A stretch of 64,000 nt of DNA, taken from contig NZ_CP054862.1 in assembly GCF_013459645.1 (NCBI RefSeq), positions 1-64,000 of the forward strand. Reading direction: 5' to 3'. The stretch comes from Martelella sp. NC20. Lineage in GTDB: Bacteria > Pseudomonadota > Alphaproteobacteria > Rhizobiales > Rhizobiaceae. Made by a program: the position numbers and the translations under genes. This document shows, in pieces, positions 44,679 through 53,821 of the stretch; the first letter of the stretch is position 1; every line of letters begins with the position of its first letter. The notes below the pieces were generated by a model. That model saw only the letters and a list, made by a program, of their open reading frames with translations, was not told where the DNA came from and did no database searches.

Positions 44679-46040
44679 TCAGGCGTACCAGCCCTTGGTG
44701 GCGCGCTTGACGAGTTCACCGGTTCCGGCGGCGTTGACGACATCGCTTCCGTTCCAGCCCGGCGCGCCGCGCAGGTAGGTCGCGGCGACGCGAACGGCGA
44801 ATTCTTCGCCGTTGAACGGGCTCCATTTCAACCCGTCATGCGCGCCGGCTTCGTTCCAGTTGAACGCGCCCTCTTCGAGCACGGCCAGATCGGCATCGCG
44901 GCCAACAGCAATCGCGCCCTTGCGGTCGTCGATCCCGAAGAAGCGGGCCGGACGGGCGCACAGCATGTCCGCCGCCATCCGGGCGGCATCAAGGCCGCGA
45001 CGGCTGCAGAGCGTGAAGAAGGCGGGCAACAGCGTTTCCAGACCGGGCACGCCCGCGCCGGCATCGAAGATCGAGGCGGTGAGCTTGAAATCAATCGGCC
45101 AGCTGGAATGATCCGAGGAGACGAAGGCGACGTTACCTTCCTCGATCGCCTGCCAAAGCCCTTCGATGACGCCCGGACGGATCGGCGGGTTGACCTTCAT
45201 GCGGGCGCCAAGCCGCGGGCCGTCGTCGGCGGCATCGAACCAGAGATAGTGAACGCAGAGTTCGCCGGTCGCGCGCGCGCCGAGATTGCGGAAGGCGGCG
45301 ACCAGATCGAAACCCTCCCTGGCGGTCAGGTGAACCGGGTGCGCATGCGCACCGGCAGCCTGACCGAGCGCGAGGAACTGCGCTGTTGCGGCCAGTTCCG
45401 CGGCAAGCGGCCGCGCGGTTGAATGGGCCTCGATACCCTCGATGCCGGCTTCGCGCGCGCGGGCCATGCGCGCCAGAACGATTTCCTGGTCCTCATTGTG
45501 GATGCCAAGCGGCACATCGGTCGCGGCAAGCGCTTCGAAGATATCCAGCGTCAGGTCTTCGGCGATGCGCGGAAAGCGAACCGGATTGCTTTCGAACGAG
45601 GAAATCTTGAAGGCCACCGCGCCAAGCGCGATGAGCGCCTCGATTTCGTTGACGCCGGTCTCGCGGGTTGCCGTCGCATAGAGCGCCATATCGGCATGCG
45701 CATGTTCGGCAACGGCCTCCGCCTTGGTCTTGAACCGCGCGGGCCGGTCAAGCGGCTCGGGATTGTCATAGGGCATGTCCACCAGCGTGGTGACGCCGCC
45801 CGCGATCGCCGATCGGGTGGCGTCGGCGATGCCCTCCATCCCCTTGCAGCTCGTGGCATGGGTCTGGCCGTCGACGACGCCGGGCATGATCAGCGCGCGA
45901 CCATAATCATCGAGCTGGCGGGCCTCTGGCGGTGTTCCCTCGCCAACGGCAACGATACGGCCGTTTTCGATTCCGACCCAGCCATCCTCGATGCTGGCGG
46001 TTTCGGCGATGATGGTTCCCTTGACGACGCGGTCGAACAT
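44679..46040 (-). CDS. Cyclic amidohydrolase (dihydroorotase/hydantoinase/allantoinase-like) with altered first metal motif
   Basis: 453 residues from ATG 46040, which has AGGG 9 bases upstream; ATG 46070 would overlap the racemase gene. Binuclear amidohydrolase features: carboxylatable Lys in AVAFKISSFE, His in GIHNEDQEI, HPVHLTARE and Asp in FVSSDHSSW. The first DxHxH motif reads MPGVVDGQTHATS, so the first metal His is Gln. Such enzymes open cyclic ureides, hydantoins and imides. Next to a hydantoin-racemase-like gene this is the best clue to the substrate class. Confidence 0.85.
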   Translation of the reverse strand: MFDRVVKGTIIAETASIEDGWVGIENGRIVAVGEGTPPEARQLDDYGRALIMPGVVDGQTHATSCKGMEGIADATRSAIAGGVTTLVDMPYDNPEPLDRPARFKTKAEAVAEHAHADMALYATATRETGVNEIEALIALGAVAFKISSFESNPVRFPRIAEDLTLDIFEALAATDVPLGIHNEDQEIVLARMARAREAGIEGIEAHSTARPLAAELAATAQFLALGQAAGAHAHPVHLTAREGFDLVAAFRNLGARATGELCVHYLWFDAADDGPRLGARMKVNPPIRPGVIEGLWQAIEEGNVAFVSSDHSSWPIDFKLTASIFDAGAGVPGLETLLPAFFTLCSRRGLDAARMAADMLCARPARFFGIDDRKGAIAVGRDADLAVLEEGAFNWNEAGAHDGLKWSPFNGEEFAVRVAATYLRGAPGWNGSDVVNAAGTGELVKRATKGWYA

Positions 46041-46041
46041 G

Positions 46042-46698
46042 TCACTTTCCCTGATTGTAGCCGAGATCAAGCGCGTTGATCGCAGCCGAGACGCCGGCCT
46101 GAACCGGATCGATAACGATTGTGCCCATCAGCCTCTGCAGAACCGGACGCTGCTCCCCCATGCCGGCGCAGCCGAGGATCAGAACCTCCGCGCCATCCGC
46201 CTTCAGCTCAGCACCGACGCGCTGGACCGCCTCACTGGCATTTTCGATGTCGTTGGCCTCGGCCACGCTCATGTCGATCGAGCGATCTCCCGCCAGCCGT
46301 CCGAGAAGCCCGTGGCGTTCGATCTGAACCCGATGGCGCGCGATCGAGGATTGGCCGAGCGAGACAACGCCGAAGTGGCGACCGTGGAGAAGGGCGGTGC
46401 AGTAGGCCGTTTCGGCGATGCCGAAAACCGGCTTCGATGTTGCCAGTCGAGCGGCGGCAACACCCGGATCGGAGAAGCAGGCGATGACGAATGCGTCCGC
46501 TTCGGTTTCCCGAACAAAGGATTCCACCATCGGGGCCACCATCGCGACGTCGTCGTCGTCCTCGATCCCGACGGGAGCAGCGGCAAGTTCGGTGCAGACG
46601 ATCTCATGGATGGTGTTGGCGATCAGCGGTTCGAGGCATCGTTCCATGGACCGCGTTACCGCCGTGGAGCTGTTGGGATTCAGGACGGCTATTTTCAT
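46042..46698 (-). CDS. Asp/Glu/hydantoin racemase family protein
   Basis: 218 residues. N-terminal KIAVLNPNSSTAVTRSMERC; the two catalytic cysteines are in FVIACFSDPG and EVLILGCAGMG. The family racemises hydantoins, allantoin or amino acids without cofactor by a two-cysteine mechanism. First gene of the 46.7-39.1 kb operon; one base separates its stop from the amidohydrolase ATG. Confidence 0.9.
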   Translation of the reverse strand: MKIAVLNPNSSTAVTRSMERCLEPLIANTIHEIVCTELAAAPVGIEDDDDVAMVAPMVESFVRETEADAFVIACFSDPGVAAARLATSKPVFGIAETAYCTALLHGRHFGVVSLGQSSIARHRVQIERHGLLGRLAGDRSIDMSVAEANDIENASEAVQRVGAELKADGAEVLILGCAGMGEQRPVLQRLMGTIVIDPVQAGVSAAINALDLGYNQGK

Positions 46699-46994
46699 GA
46701 ACCTGTGTTGCCTTTAGCGGGCTGTTTTGGGATATTTTATGAATATTATTCAAGATATATTAGAGGGTATTCGAACCGTCAACTCAAAATAGCTCCGGCC
46801 GTAGATCTTTGAGGCGAAGCGAGGCGATGCGTTTCTGACAATCCTGAAAACCTATTAAAATTCAATCTGGTAACGCGGTGCGCCGACATGGTGACCCTTA
46901 ACAAATATATATTTGACAATGTAGCCGTAATATATCAATAATATTTTGAAAAATATGTGAAGCACGAAGGTGCGCCAACAGAGGACGAACGATC
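46699..46994. promoter_or_regulatory. Divergent AT-rich control region between the two ABC operons
   Basis: 296 bp with no gene. A likely promoter for the rightward operon is TTGACA at 46913 and AATAAT at 46937 with an 18-base spacer. AATAT-7-ATATT (46929-46945) forms a dyad over the -10. The leftward side has repeated GATATTTTATGAATATTATT-type AT-rich sequence at 46731-46750. One regulator could serve both operons. Confidence 0.45.
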
Positions 46995-47846
46995 ATGAAA
47001 TCAGCAAGAAGAGGTCTGGCGCTGGCGCTGGCCGCTACATGTGTTTACGCGGCTCCGGCCTTCGCGGGTGACACGCTCAAGGACGGCACGGTTCACTTTG
47101 CCGCGGACTTCGCCGCGGCGCCGAACCAGTTTATCAAGACGGACGGTTCAAAAGACGGACTCAATGTCGATATGTGCGGCGCTATCGCCGAGCGCATGGG
47201 CGACGACATCGAATGGACCAATCTCGCGTTCTCCGGACTTGTTCCCGGCTTGCAGGCCAAACGCTTCGACGCGCTGTGCACGGCAATCTTCATCAATCCC
47301 GACCGGCTGAAGATCATGAACATGATTTCCTATGTCCAGTGGGGCGAAGGGCTGATGGTGCCCGAAGGAAATCCGGACGGCATCAGCTGTGAAGGCCAGA
47401 TCGGCAAGGCTGAAAGCTATGACGCCTGCTTCGATGGTCTTGCCGGCAAGACCGTATCGGTTGCCGCTGGAGGCACGACCAACAAGCATCTTGAAGAAGA
47501 AAGCAACCGGATGAAGGCTGCCGATCTCGACGGCATCGACATTCGCGCCTTCGATTCCAACTCCGAAGCCATCCAGGCCCTGACATCCGGGCAGGCGGAT
47601 GCCGCATATCTGAATGATCCGCAGGCCGCCTTCTATATCAGCCAGTCCGGGGCCCCGTATGAGATCGCCTTTGCAGGCTACGCCGCAAACCAGCTCGCGA
47701 TTGCGACGCTGAAGGATAATACTGCCTTGGCGGACCGTATCCTTGCCGCGCTGCAGACAATGCGCGAAGATGGTTCCTATCAGGAGATCGTTGATAAATG
47801 GGGCGTTTCCGCTGTGCCGGAATTCGTTCTCAATCCGGGCGAGTAA
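46995..47846 (+). CDS. Amino-acid ABC transporter solute-binding protein (family 3)
   Basis: 283 residues. Signal peptide KSARRGLALALAATCVYAAP to AFAGD. Family-3 fold with GLNVDMCGAIAERMGDDIEW, GKTVSVAAGGTTNKHLE and ALTSGQADAAYLND. The usual carboxylate-binding Arg after ALCTAIFINPDRLK is replaced, so the ligand may not be a simple alpha-amino acid. Heads the rightward operon. Confidence 0.9.
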   Translation: MKSARRGLALALAATCVYAAPAFAGDTLKDGTVHFAADFAAAPNQFIKTDGSKDGLNVDMCGAIAERMGDDIEWTNLAFSGLVPGLQAKRFDALCTAIFINPDRLKIMNMISYVQWGEGLMVPEGNPDGISCEGQIGKAESYDACFDGLAGKTVSVAAGGTTNKHLEEESNRMKAADLDGIDIRAFDSNSEAIQALTSGQADAAYLNDPQAAFYISQSGAPYEIAFAGYAANQLAIATLKDNTALADRILAALQTMREDGSYQEIVDKWGVSAVPEFVLNPGE

Positions 47847-47856
47847 GCTCGACACT

Positions 47857-47885
47857 GCCGGTGCGCTCTTCCCCGACGCACCGGC
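47857..47885 (+). terminator. Terminator-like hairpin with U tract after the binding-protein gene
   Basis: GCCGGTGCG, 11-base loop, CGCACCGGC (perfect 9-bp stem), followed by TCTTCTTTTT. It lies between the binding-protein stop and the permease start, so it likely acts as a partial terminator within the operon. Confidence 0.75.
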
Positions 47886-47908
47886 TCTTCTTTTTGCGGA
47901 ATGGTCGG

Positions 47909-48619
47909 ATGGATTTTTCTTTCGACGTCTTTTTCGAGTATCTGTTTCAGCCCAGATTCCTGATCGCTGCCGGCGTTACCCTGCTGGTGGCGGTCGTGGC
48001 GCAAGCGATTGCCGTCGTCATCGGTCTGGTCCTGGCCCTGTTCGCGATGTCGCGCGTTGCCGCGCTTCGATGGATTTCCCACGGCTATATCTGGCTCTGG
48101 CGCGGCACGCCGCCGCTCGTTCAACTGCTGCTGCTCTATTTCGGCCTGCCGCAGCTCGGCATAAGGCTCAATGTGATCGAAGCCGGCCTGATCGGACTCG
48201 GGTTTTATGCCGGAGCCTATATGGCGGAGATTATCCGTTCCGGGCTGGAATCCGTTCCCCATGAACAGACGCTCGCGGCCCGGGCGATGGGCTTTTCCCG
48301 CCTCGAAGTCATTCGCCATGTCGCCATGCCGCAGGCTTTCCGCATCATCCTGCCGCCCTTCGGCAACGAGTTCGCCTCGATGATGCGCACGACCTCACTG
48401 CTCTCCGTGATTTCATTTGCCGAACTCCTGCGCGTCACGCGCATGGCGATCAATGAAACCTACCGCGTCATCGAACTCTATTCGGTTGCTGCGGTCTATT
48501 ACCTCCTCATGTATTCGCTCTGGCTGTTCGTGCAGGCCTGGCTCGAAGGCATCGCCGCCCGCGGCTCAGCGCCCCGTTCCCGCCGCCAGGTTCCCGACGC
48601 CATTGAGCCCATCGGCTGA
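47909..48619 (+). CDS. Amino-acid ABC transporter permease (HisM type)
   Basis: 236 residues from ATG 47909 (MDFSFDVFFEYL); the frame extends upstream into the terminator and is rejected there. EAA region TLAARAMGFSRLEVIRHVAM and PQAFRIILPPFGNEFASMMR. Pairs with the permease half of the fused protein at 49.7 kb. Confidence 0.9.
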   Translation: MDFSFDVFFEYLFQPRFLIAAGVTLLVAVVAQAIAVVIGLVLALFAMSRVAALRWISHGYIWLWRGTPPLVQLLLLYFGLPQLGIRLNVIEAGLIGLGFYAGAYMAEIIRSGLESVPHEQTLAARAMGFSRLEVIRHVAMPQAFRIILPPFGNEFASMMRTTSLLSVISFAELLRVTRMAINETYRVIELYSVAAVYYLLMYSLWLFVQAWLEGIAARGSAPRSRRQVPDAIEPIG

Positions 48620-48646
48620 AACGGCTTCCAAAAAAAGGCATTCCCC

Positions 48647-49744
48647 ATGACAGACATTATTCTCCAGGGCTGCGGCGCGCTCGGTAGCCGGCTCCTGCGT
48701 GTTCTTGAAAACGACTATCGGGCGGTGAACGTGGTCGGCGCCTTCGACATCGCCCGCGATAAGGCAGGCAAGACGCTTGGAGAGGTCTGCGGCTCGGGCC
48801 GGTTCGCCGATGTCATGATCACCCCTGACCTTTCCACGTGTCTTGCCGGGCTTGCTGAAAAGCCGGCAGCGCTTGTCCACATGACGGAATCAAAGCCCGA
48901 TCGGATCGAAGCCCAGCTTGCGGCGGCCCTGAACGCCGGCCTGAACGTCATCTCCGCCGCCGAGTCGATGTTTTACCCATGGCTCCGATTTGGCGAGATG
49001 TCGCAGCGGCTCGACGCTCTCGCCCGTGCCAATGGCGTCAGCATCACAGGCATGGGCATCAATCCCGGCTTCTCCTATGACAGTCTGCCGCTCGTTCTCG
49101 CCCGCTCGACCAGCAATGTGACGGCCGTGCGCATCAACCGGACGATCGATGTAACAGGCACCGGTCCGGGCGATATCGAACATGTCGGCTATGGCCTCAC
49201 GCCGGAACAATTCAATGCCGGCGTCGAACGCGGAGACATCGTCGGCCATATGGGCGCGCCGGAATCGCTGGCGCTGCTCGCCGACCACCTGGACATGGAG
49301 ATCGACACGGTCAAGGAGCGCTGGGACCTGGAAACCGCCGATTTCGACGTGGACAGCGGCGACCCGACACTCGGCATCCTGCCCCCCGGGCGCGTCGTTG
49401 GCATCCGCCAGTATGCGGAGGCCTATCGCGGTGACGCAATGGTCATGCAGACCTGCCTGTCGATGTATTACCAGCCCTCGCGTTTCGGCCTTGTGGAGTC
49501 GGACCGGATCGAGATTGACGGCGCGATGCCCGTCAGAATGACGATCGAGCCGGCGCTGGAATCGCTGTTCGGCGCGGCCAATGTGCTTGCCAGCACCATC
49601 ATTCCCGCCGTCGAGGCCGCGCCGGGACTGCAGAACGGTCTGTCGCTGCCGCTCAGCCGGCAGCGTTCGAGCCGCCGTCACGTGCTCGACGCCAGCCGCG
49701 CTCTCAAGCCGGGCCTCGTGCCGTTGACAGCCTCCAGGGACTGA
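48647..49744 (+). CDS. DapB-like NAD(P)-dependent dehydrogenase
   Basis: 365 residues. Rossmann motif IILQGCGALGSRLLRVLEND; conserved GMGINPGFSYDSLPLVLA and the inter-domain DVTGTGPGDIEHVGYG. The fold is that of dihydrodipicolinate reductase and 2,4-diaminopentanoate dehydrogenase-like enzymes. It is placed between two transporter genes, 27 bases after the permease and 2 before the fused transporter, so it probably handles the imported compound. Confidence 0.78.
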   Translation: MTDIILQGCGALGSRLLRVLENDYRAVNVVGAFDIARDKAGKTLGEVCGSGRFADVMITPDLSTCLAGLAEKPAALVHMTESKPDRIEAQLAAALNAGLNVISAAESMFYPWLRFGEMSQRLDALARANGVSITGMGINPGFSYDSLPLVLARSTSNVTAVRINRTIDVTGTGPGDIEHVGYGLTPEQFNAGVERGDIVGHMGAPESLALLADHLDMEIDTVKERWDLETADFDVDSGDPTLGILPPGRVVGIRQYAEAYRGDAMVMQTCLSMYYQPSRFGLVESDRIEIDGAMPVRMTIEPALESLFGAANVLASTIIPAVEAAPGLQNGLSLPLSRQRSSRRHVLDASRALKPGLVPLTASRD

Positions 49745-49746
49745 CG

Positions 49747-51255
49747 ATGGGCTTCAGCTTTTCCATTTTCATCGACTTCGTCACATCGCCGCTGGTGGTG
49801 CGCGCCGCTGGCGTCACCATCTGGGTTGCCGTCGTCGCCCAGGCCATCGGTACCGTTCTTGGCACCGGCCTTGGCGTGATGATGACCTCGAAGAAAAGGA
49901 GCCTGATCTGGCCGGCCCAGTTTTATCTGTGGCTGTTCAAGGGCACGCCGCTACTGGCGCAGATCCTGTTCTTTTATTCCGCCCTGCCGCAGCTGGGCCT
50001 GACCCTGAGCCTCGTTGCGACCGGCCTGCTGGCGCTCGGCCTGAACGAAGCCGCGCGCATGGGCGACATTGTTCGCGCCGGGCTGATGGCCGTTCCGGAT
50101 GAACAGCGCGAGGCCGCCGCATCGCTCGGCCTGAAACCGTGGATCACATTCCGCAAGATCATCTTCCCGCAGGCCCTGCGCACGATCCTGCCGCCGCTCG
50201 GCAATAATTTCAGCTACATGATCAAGGCGACATCGCTGCTCGCCACGATTTCGTTTGCCGAACTCCTGCGCGTTTCCCAGCAGCTTGCCCAGTCGACCAC
50301 GCATGCGCTCGAGGCGTATTGCGCCGCCTCGGTCTGGTATCTGCTGCTCATCACCATCTGGACGATCATCCAGCATCGGCTCGAAAAGAAGATCGCCATA
50401 AAGGGGCGCAACAACGACTCTGCCGCGACCAGTGCCGTCCGGCAATTGCCGGATGACTTCAAGCCGACGGTCATCCTGCCGGCCTCGGATGCGCCGGTGG
50501 TCATTGACGCGCAGAGTGTCAGCAAGGATTTCGGCAGCCACACGGCGCTTCATCCCACTGATCTGATCGTTCGCCGCGGCGAGGTTGTCGTCGTTCTGGG
50601 GCCGTCCGGATCGGGCAAGAGCACGTTGCTGCGGACGCTGAACTGGATCGAACCTGCCGATCAGGGCGATATCCGCATTGAAGGCGAAAGTCTGCCCTGG
50701 GAGACAAGGGGCGGAAGCAGGGTTCGTCGCGGCGAGGCCTCGATAAACCGGACCCGCCAGCGCGTCGGTATGGTTTTTCAGCATTTCGGTCTGTTCAAGA
50801 CCTATACCGCCCGCGAGAACGTTGCCCTGGGTTTGATCAAGCTGAAAAAACTGAAACGGGCCGAGGCTCTTGAAAAGGCGGACAGCCTGCTTGCGCAGGT
50901 TGGACTTGCCAGACAAGCGCAAGCATTCCCGGTCGAACTTTCCGGCGGGCAACGCCAGCGTGTCGCCATCGCGCGGGCTCTGTCGATGGATCCGATTGCT
51001 TTGCTATTCGACGAGCCGACATCGGCGCTGGATCCGGAAACCGTCAACGAAGTGCTCGACGTCATGGCTGCCCTCGCCGGTCAGGGCGTGACCATGGTCA
51101 TCGTCACCCATGAGGTGGGCTTTGCCCGACGCATCGCCGACCGGCTTGTTTTCATGGAGGCAGGACACAAGGTCATGGACATGCCGGCCGCGCAGGCATT
51201 TTCCGAAGAAGCACCACAGCGTTTCCAGGCGTTCCTGAGGCATATCGGCCCGTAG
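49747..51255 (+). CDS. Fused ABC permease-ATPase for amino-acid-type substrate
   Basis: 502 residues. Residues 1-220: a HisM-type permease with EAA loop EQREAAASLGLKPWITFRKI. Residues about 250-500: an ATPase with Walker A GPSGSGKSTLLRTLNWIEPA, signature LSGGQRQRVAIARALSMDP, Walker B ALLFDEPTSALDP and switch His in VTHEVG. The two are normally separate proteins. With the single permease at 47.9 kb it completes one transporter (two permease parts, one fused ATPase). Confidence 0.93.
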   Translation: MGFSFSIFIDFVTSPLVVRAAGVTIWVAVVAQAIGTVLGTGLGVMMTSKKRSLIWPAQFYLWLFKGTPLLAQILFFYSALPQLGLTLSLVATGLLALGLNEAARMGDIVRAGLMAVPDEQREAAASLGLKPWITFRKIIFPQALRTILPPLGNNFSYMIKATSLLATISFAELLRVSQQLAQSTTHALEAYCAASVWYLLLITIWTIIQHRLEKKIAIKGRNNDSAATSAVRQLPDDFKPTVILPASDAPVVIDAQSVSKDFGSHTALHPTDLIVRRGEVVVVLGPSGSGKSTLLRTLNWIEPADQGDIRIEGESLPWETRGGSRVRRGEASINRTRQRVGMVFQHFGLFKTYTARENVALGLIKLKKLKRAEALEKADSLLAQVGLARQAQAFPVELSGGQRQRVAIARALSMDPIALLFDEPTSALDPETVNEVLDVMAALAGQGVTMVIVTHEVGFARRIADRLVFMEAGHKVMDMPAAQAFSEEAPQRFQAFLRHIGP

Positions 51256-51609
51256 GTCACACACCTGTAAGATAGTTTTTGATTTGAATGGATTATGATT
51301 CTCATGTCCGTTTTCAAGATTTTGGCATAGGTATTTCGCGTCGCTTTTTCAGCGTCGACGAGGGGGGATATGCTGCCTATTGCAGGGCGCGGCGGCGCTG
51401 AGACGACGGTTGATCAGACTCTGATGCGCGGGTTGGATACCGCAAGACCGTGGTTCGTCTCGGGCCTTCCTCTGTCTCACATAGCGCGTGTCGCCATTTC
51501 AGGCTCGCAGAATCACAACGAGGGTTGCCCTGACCGGCCGCCACGCCCAGCAATAAGCAGCGTGATGGAATTGAACTTGTTTTCTCTCCTTCGCGTTGAT
51601 GCCTCTTCG
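51256..51609. other. Non-coding tail of the IS110 element plus intergenic sequence
   Basis: No gene. The part next to the recombinase stop (about 51370-51609) is GC-rich and rich in short inverted repeats. IS110/IS1111 elements carry a non-coding end of about this size beside the recombinase gene, which encodes the guide ('bridge') RNA in characterised members. I cannot fix its ends or fold it by eye. Confidence 0.4.
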
Positions 51610-52734
51610 TCAGGCTGTCTTTGTTGGGGGAATGGGAACTGTTGTCGCAATAGCCCAGACGAAAGCCGCAAGCTCGCGCGCGATGGCGACGATGACAATG
51701 TTGGTGGGGCGACCGCTGGCTTGCATGCGCCGATACCGCTGGCATAGCCGCACTTGCGCTTTCCAGGCGATCGCTCTGATTGCTTCAGGCAGCCCCTCCG
51801 TTCGCTTCAGGATTTCCTGGTTTACACGCGCGGGCAGTCTGTAGGTCCAGGCGCCTTCGACCAGCATGCGTCGCGCACGGATGTTGCCGGCCTTCGTGAT
51901 CGACCCACGCGACACGCTGGCACCGGTCGAATGCTCTTTGGGAACCAGCCCCAGCCAGGCCATGAACTGACGCGGATTACTGAAGCGTCTAAAGTCGCCG
52001 ATCTCCGATACCAATGTCATCGCCGAGATCTGCGCGACACCACGCAGGGCTTGGATCGCTTGGACGATCGGGTTAAGCGACCAATCCTGCAAGAGCTCCA
52101 CCATTTGCCGTGTCAGCCGGTCGCGCCGCTCCTCGATCTGCTCAATGGCACGAATATATTCTTCCATGGCAATTTGCTGCGCGCGATGATCAAAGCGCTG
52201 TGTCGCCAACCAGTTTCGATGAGCCCTTGTCCAGTGAGACCGGCCTTCGAAGACCCGCCCGTGCCGGAGCAGAAACGACAACAGGTGCTGGCGTGCCCGC
52301 CGTAGATCCGAGACGGACGCCTCCCGCGCCCGGCAAAGATCGCGCATGGCCTCATGTGTTTCGTCGGGAACCCAAATGGACGACAGTTCACCGGCACGCA
52401 ACAACGCGGCAAGCGCGACAGCGTCCCGGCGATCCGTCTTGATCTGAAGCCCTGGACGCGTGGGAACCAACGATGGTGCAACGACAAGGCATTCATGGCC
52501 AAGATCGCGAAGTTGGCGATACAGTCCGTAGCCTGTCGGGCCAGCCTCATAGCAAAGGCACAGGCGTCCGTGACGTCCTGCAAGCCTATCGACAAATTTG
52601 CGCACTGCATCAGCACGGTTGGCGATTTCGCCGTAGTAACGCACCTCTCCCTTGCGGCCAGCTTCCGCCAGGCCAATGGCTATTTTTTCTTTGCTCACAT
52701 CCAAACCAACGTAAAGTGCTGTATCATCGGTCAC
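51610..52734 (-). CDS. IS110-family recombinase/transposase (complete)
   Basis: 374 residues from GTG 52734, with GGAG 10 bases upstream. N-terminal RuvC-like DEDD domain: YVGLDVSKEKIAIGL, CYEAGPTGYGLYRQL, IKTDRRDAVALA. C-terminal Tnp_20 domain with AQISAMTLVSEIGDFRRFSN and the active serine in VSRGSITKAGNIRARR. No disruptions, so it could be active. IS110 elements have no usual terminal inverted repeats. Confidence 0.93.
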   Translation of the reverse strand: MTDDTALYVGLDVSKEKIAIGLAEAGRKGEVRYYGEIANRADAVRKFVDRLAGRHGRLCLCYEAGPTGYGLYRQLRDLGHECLVVAPSLVPTRPGLQIKTDRRDAVALAALLRAGELSSIWVPDETHEAMRDLCRAREASVSDLRRARQHLLSFLLRHGRVFEGRSHWTRAHRNWLATQRFDHRAQQIAMEEYIRAIEQIEERRDRLTRQMVELLQDWSLNPIVQAIQALRGVAQISAMTLVSEIGDFRRFSNPRQFMAWLGLVPKEHSTGASVSRGSITKAGNIRARRMLVEGAWTYRLPARVNQEILKRTEGLPEAIRAIAWKAQVRLCQRYRRMQASGRPTNIVIVAIARELAAFVWAIATTVPIPPTKTA

Positions 52735-52860
52735 GGCTCGTCTCCTATGTTTGAGGCTCTGGCTGCAAAGTTAACCCTCGTTGCCAACATATTGCGAGGC
52801 GAGCCACCATGCCGATCAGGGACATGGGTCTCAAGATCATTGCTGGTGAGGAGGCCGGCA

Positions 52861-53809
52861 ATGATGGTGCGACCTCTTTCACTTGATTTGCGAACACGCA
52901 TTGCGGCAGCGCTGACTGATGGCATGACGGTTCGCGCCGCAGCGGAGCGCTTTGGCGTGTCGGCGGCAACAGCGGTACGGATCGGACAGCTCGACCGTTC
53001 AGGTAAAGGCCTGAAGCCGGCGAAGATTGGCGGCTATGTCAAGCCGACACTGAGGGGCGCGGCGGCCGACGCCGTGCGTCAGCGGCTGCAGGTCAAGTCC
53101 GACTGGACGGTGCGCGCATTGTCGGCTGACCAGAAGGCCGCGGGGATCAACGTGTCTCATGACACCGTCTGGCGGTTCCTGCGCGGCGAGGGCAAGACCT
53201 TTAAAAAAAACACTGGTGGCAAGCGAACAGGACCGCCCGAAAGTGGCCCGGTTCCGGATGCGCTGGAAGACCCATCAGCATCGGCTTGATCCGGATCGGC
53301 TTGTCTTCATCGATGAGACCTGGGTCAAGACCAACATGACACGCACCCGCGGCTGGTGTCAGCGGGGCGAGCCTCTCATTGCAAAAGTCCCTCATGGTCA
53401 TTGGAAGACGCCGACCTTCCTGGCCGGCTTACGGCGCGACAGCATCGTGGCGCCCCTCGTGCTCGATGGTCCCATCAATGGCATCGCCTTTACCGCATGG
53501 GTCCAGCAATGTCTGGTCCCGACACTCAAGGCCGGTGACATCGTCATCCTCGACAATCTGGGAAGCCACAAAGGAAAGCCGGCACGCGATGCAGTCCGCG
53601 ATGTCGGTGCGCATCTCTTCTTCCTGCCGCCCTAAAGCCCGGACCTCAATCCCATCGAGATGATGTTCGCAAAGCTCAAGACGCTCGTCAGAAAGGCGGA
53701 CGAACGAACCGTCGAGACAACATGGAGACGTATCGGTGAACTCCTCAAGCTCTTCAGCCCCCAGGAGTGCTCCAACTATCTCAGACATGCAGGATATGGT
53801 TCAGAATAA
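52861..53809 (+). pseudogene. IS630-family transposase with frameshift site and premature stop
   Basis: ORF A (MMVRPLSLDLRTRIAAALTD, HTH AAERFGVSAATAVRIGQL) ends at 53289. The DDE part (RLVFIDETWVKTNMTRTRGW, DIVILDNLGSHKG) continues in another frame from the T2A8 tract at 53201-53210, the usual programmed-frameshift layout of IS630. The conserved LPPYSPDLNPIE motif reads LPP-stop-SPDLNPIE at 53633-53635, so the Tyr codon has become TAA. The remainder runs to the true stop at 53809 (HAGYGSE). Confidence 0.85.
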
Positions 53810-53821
53810 ACCTGACAGACT

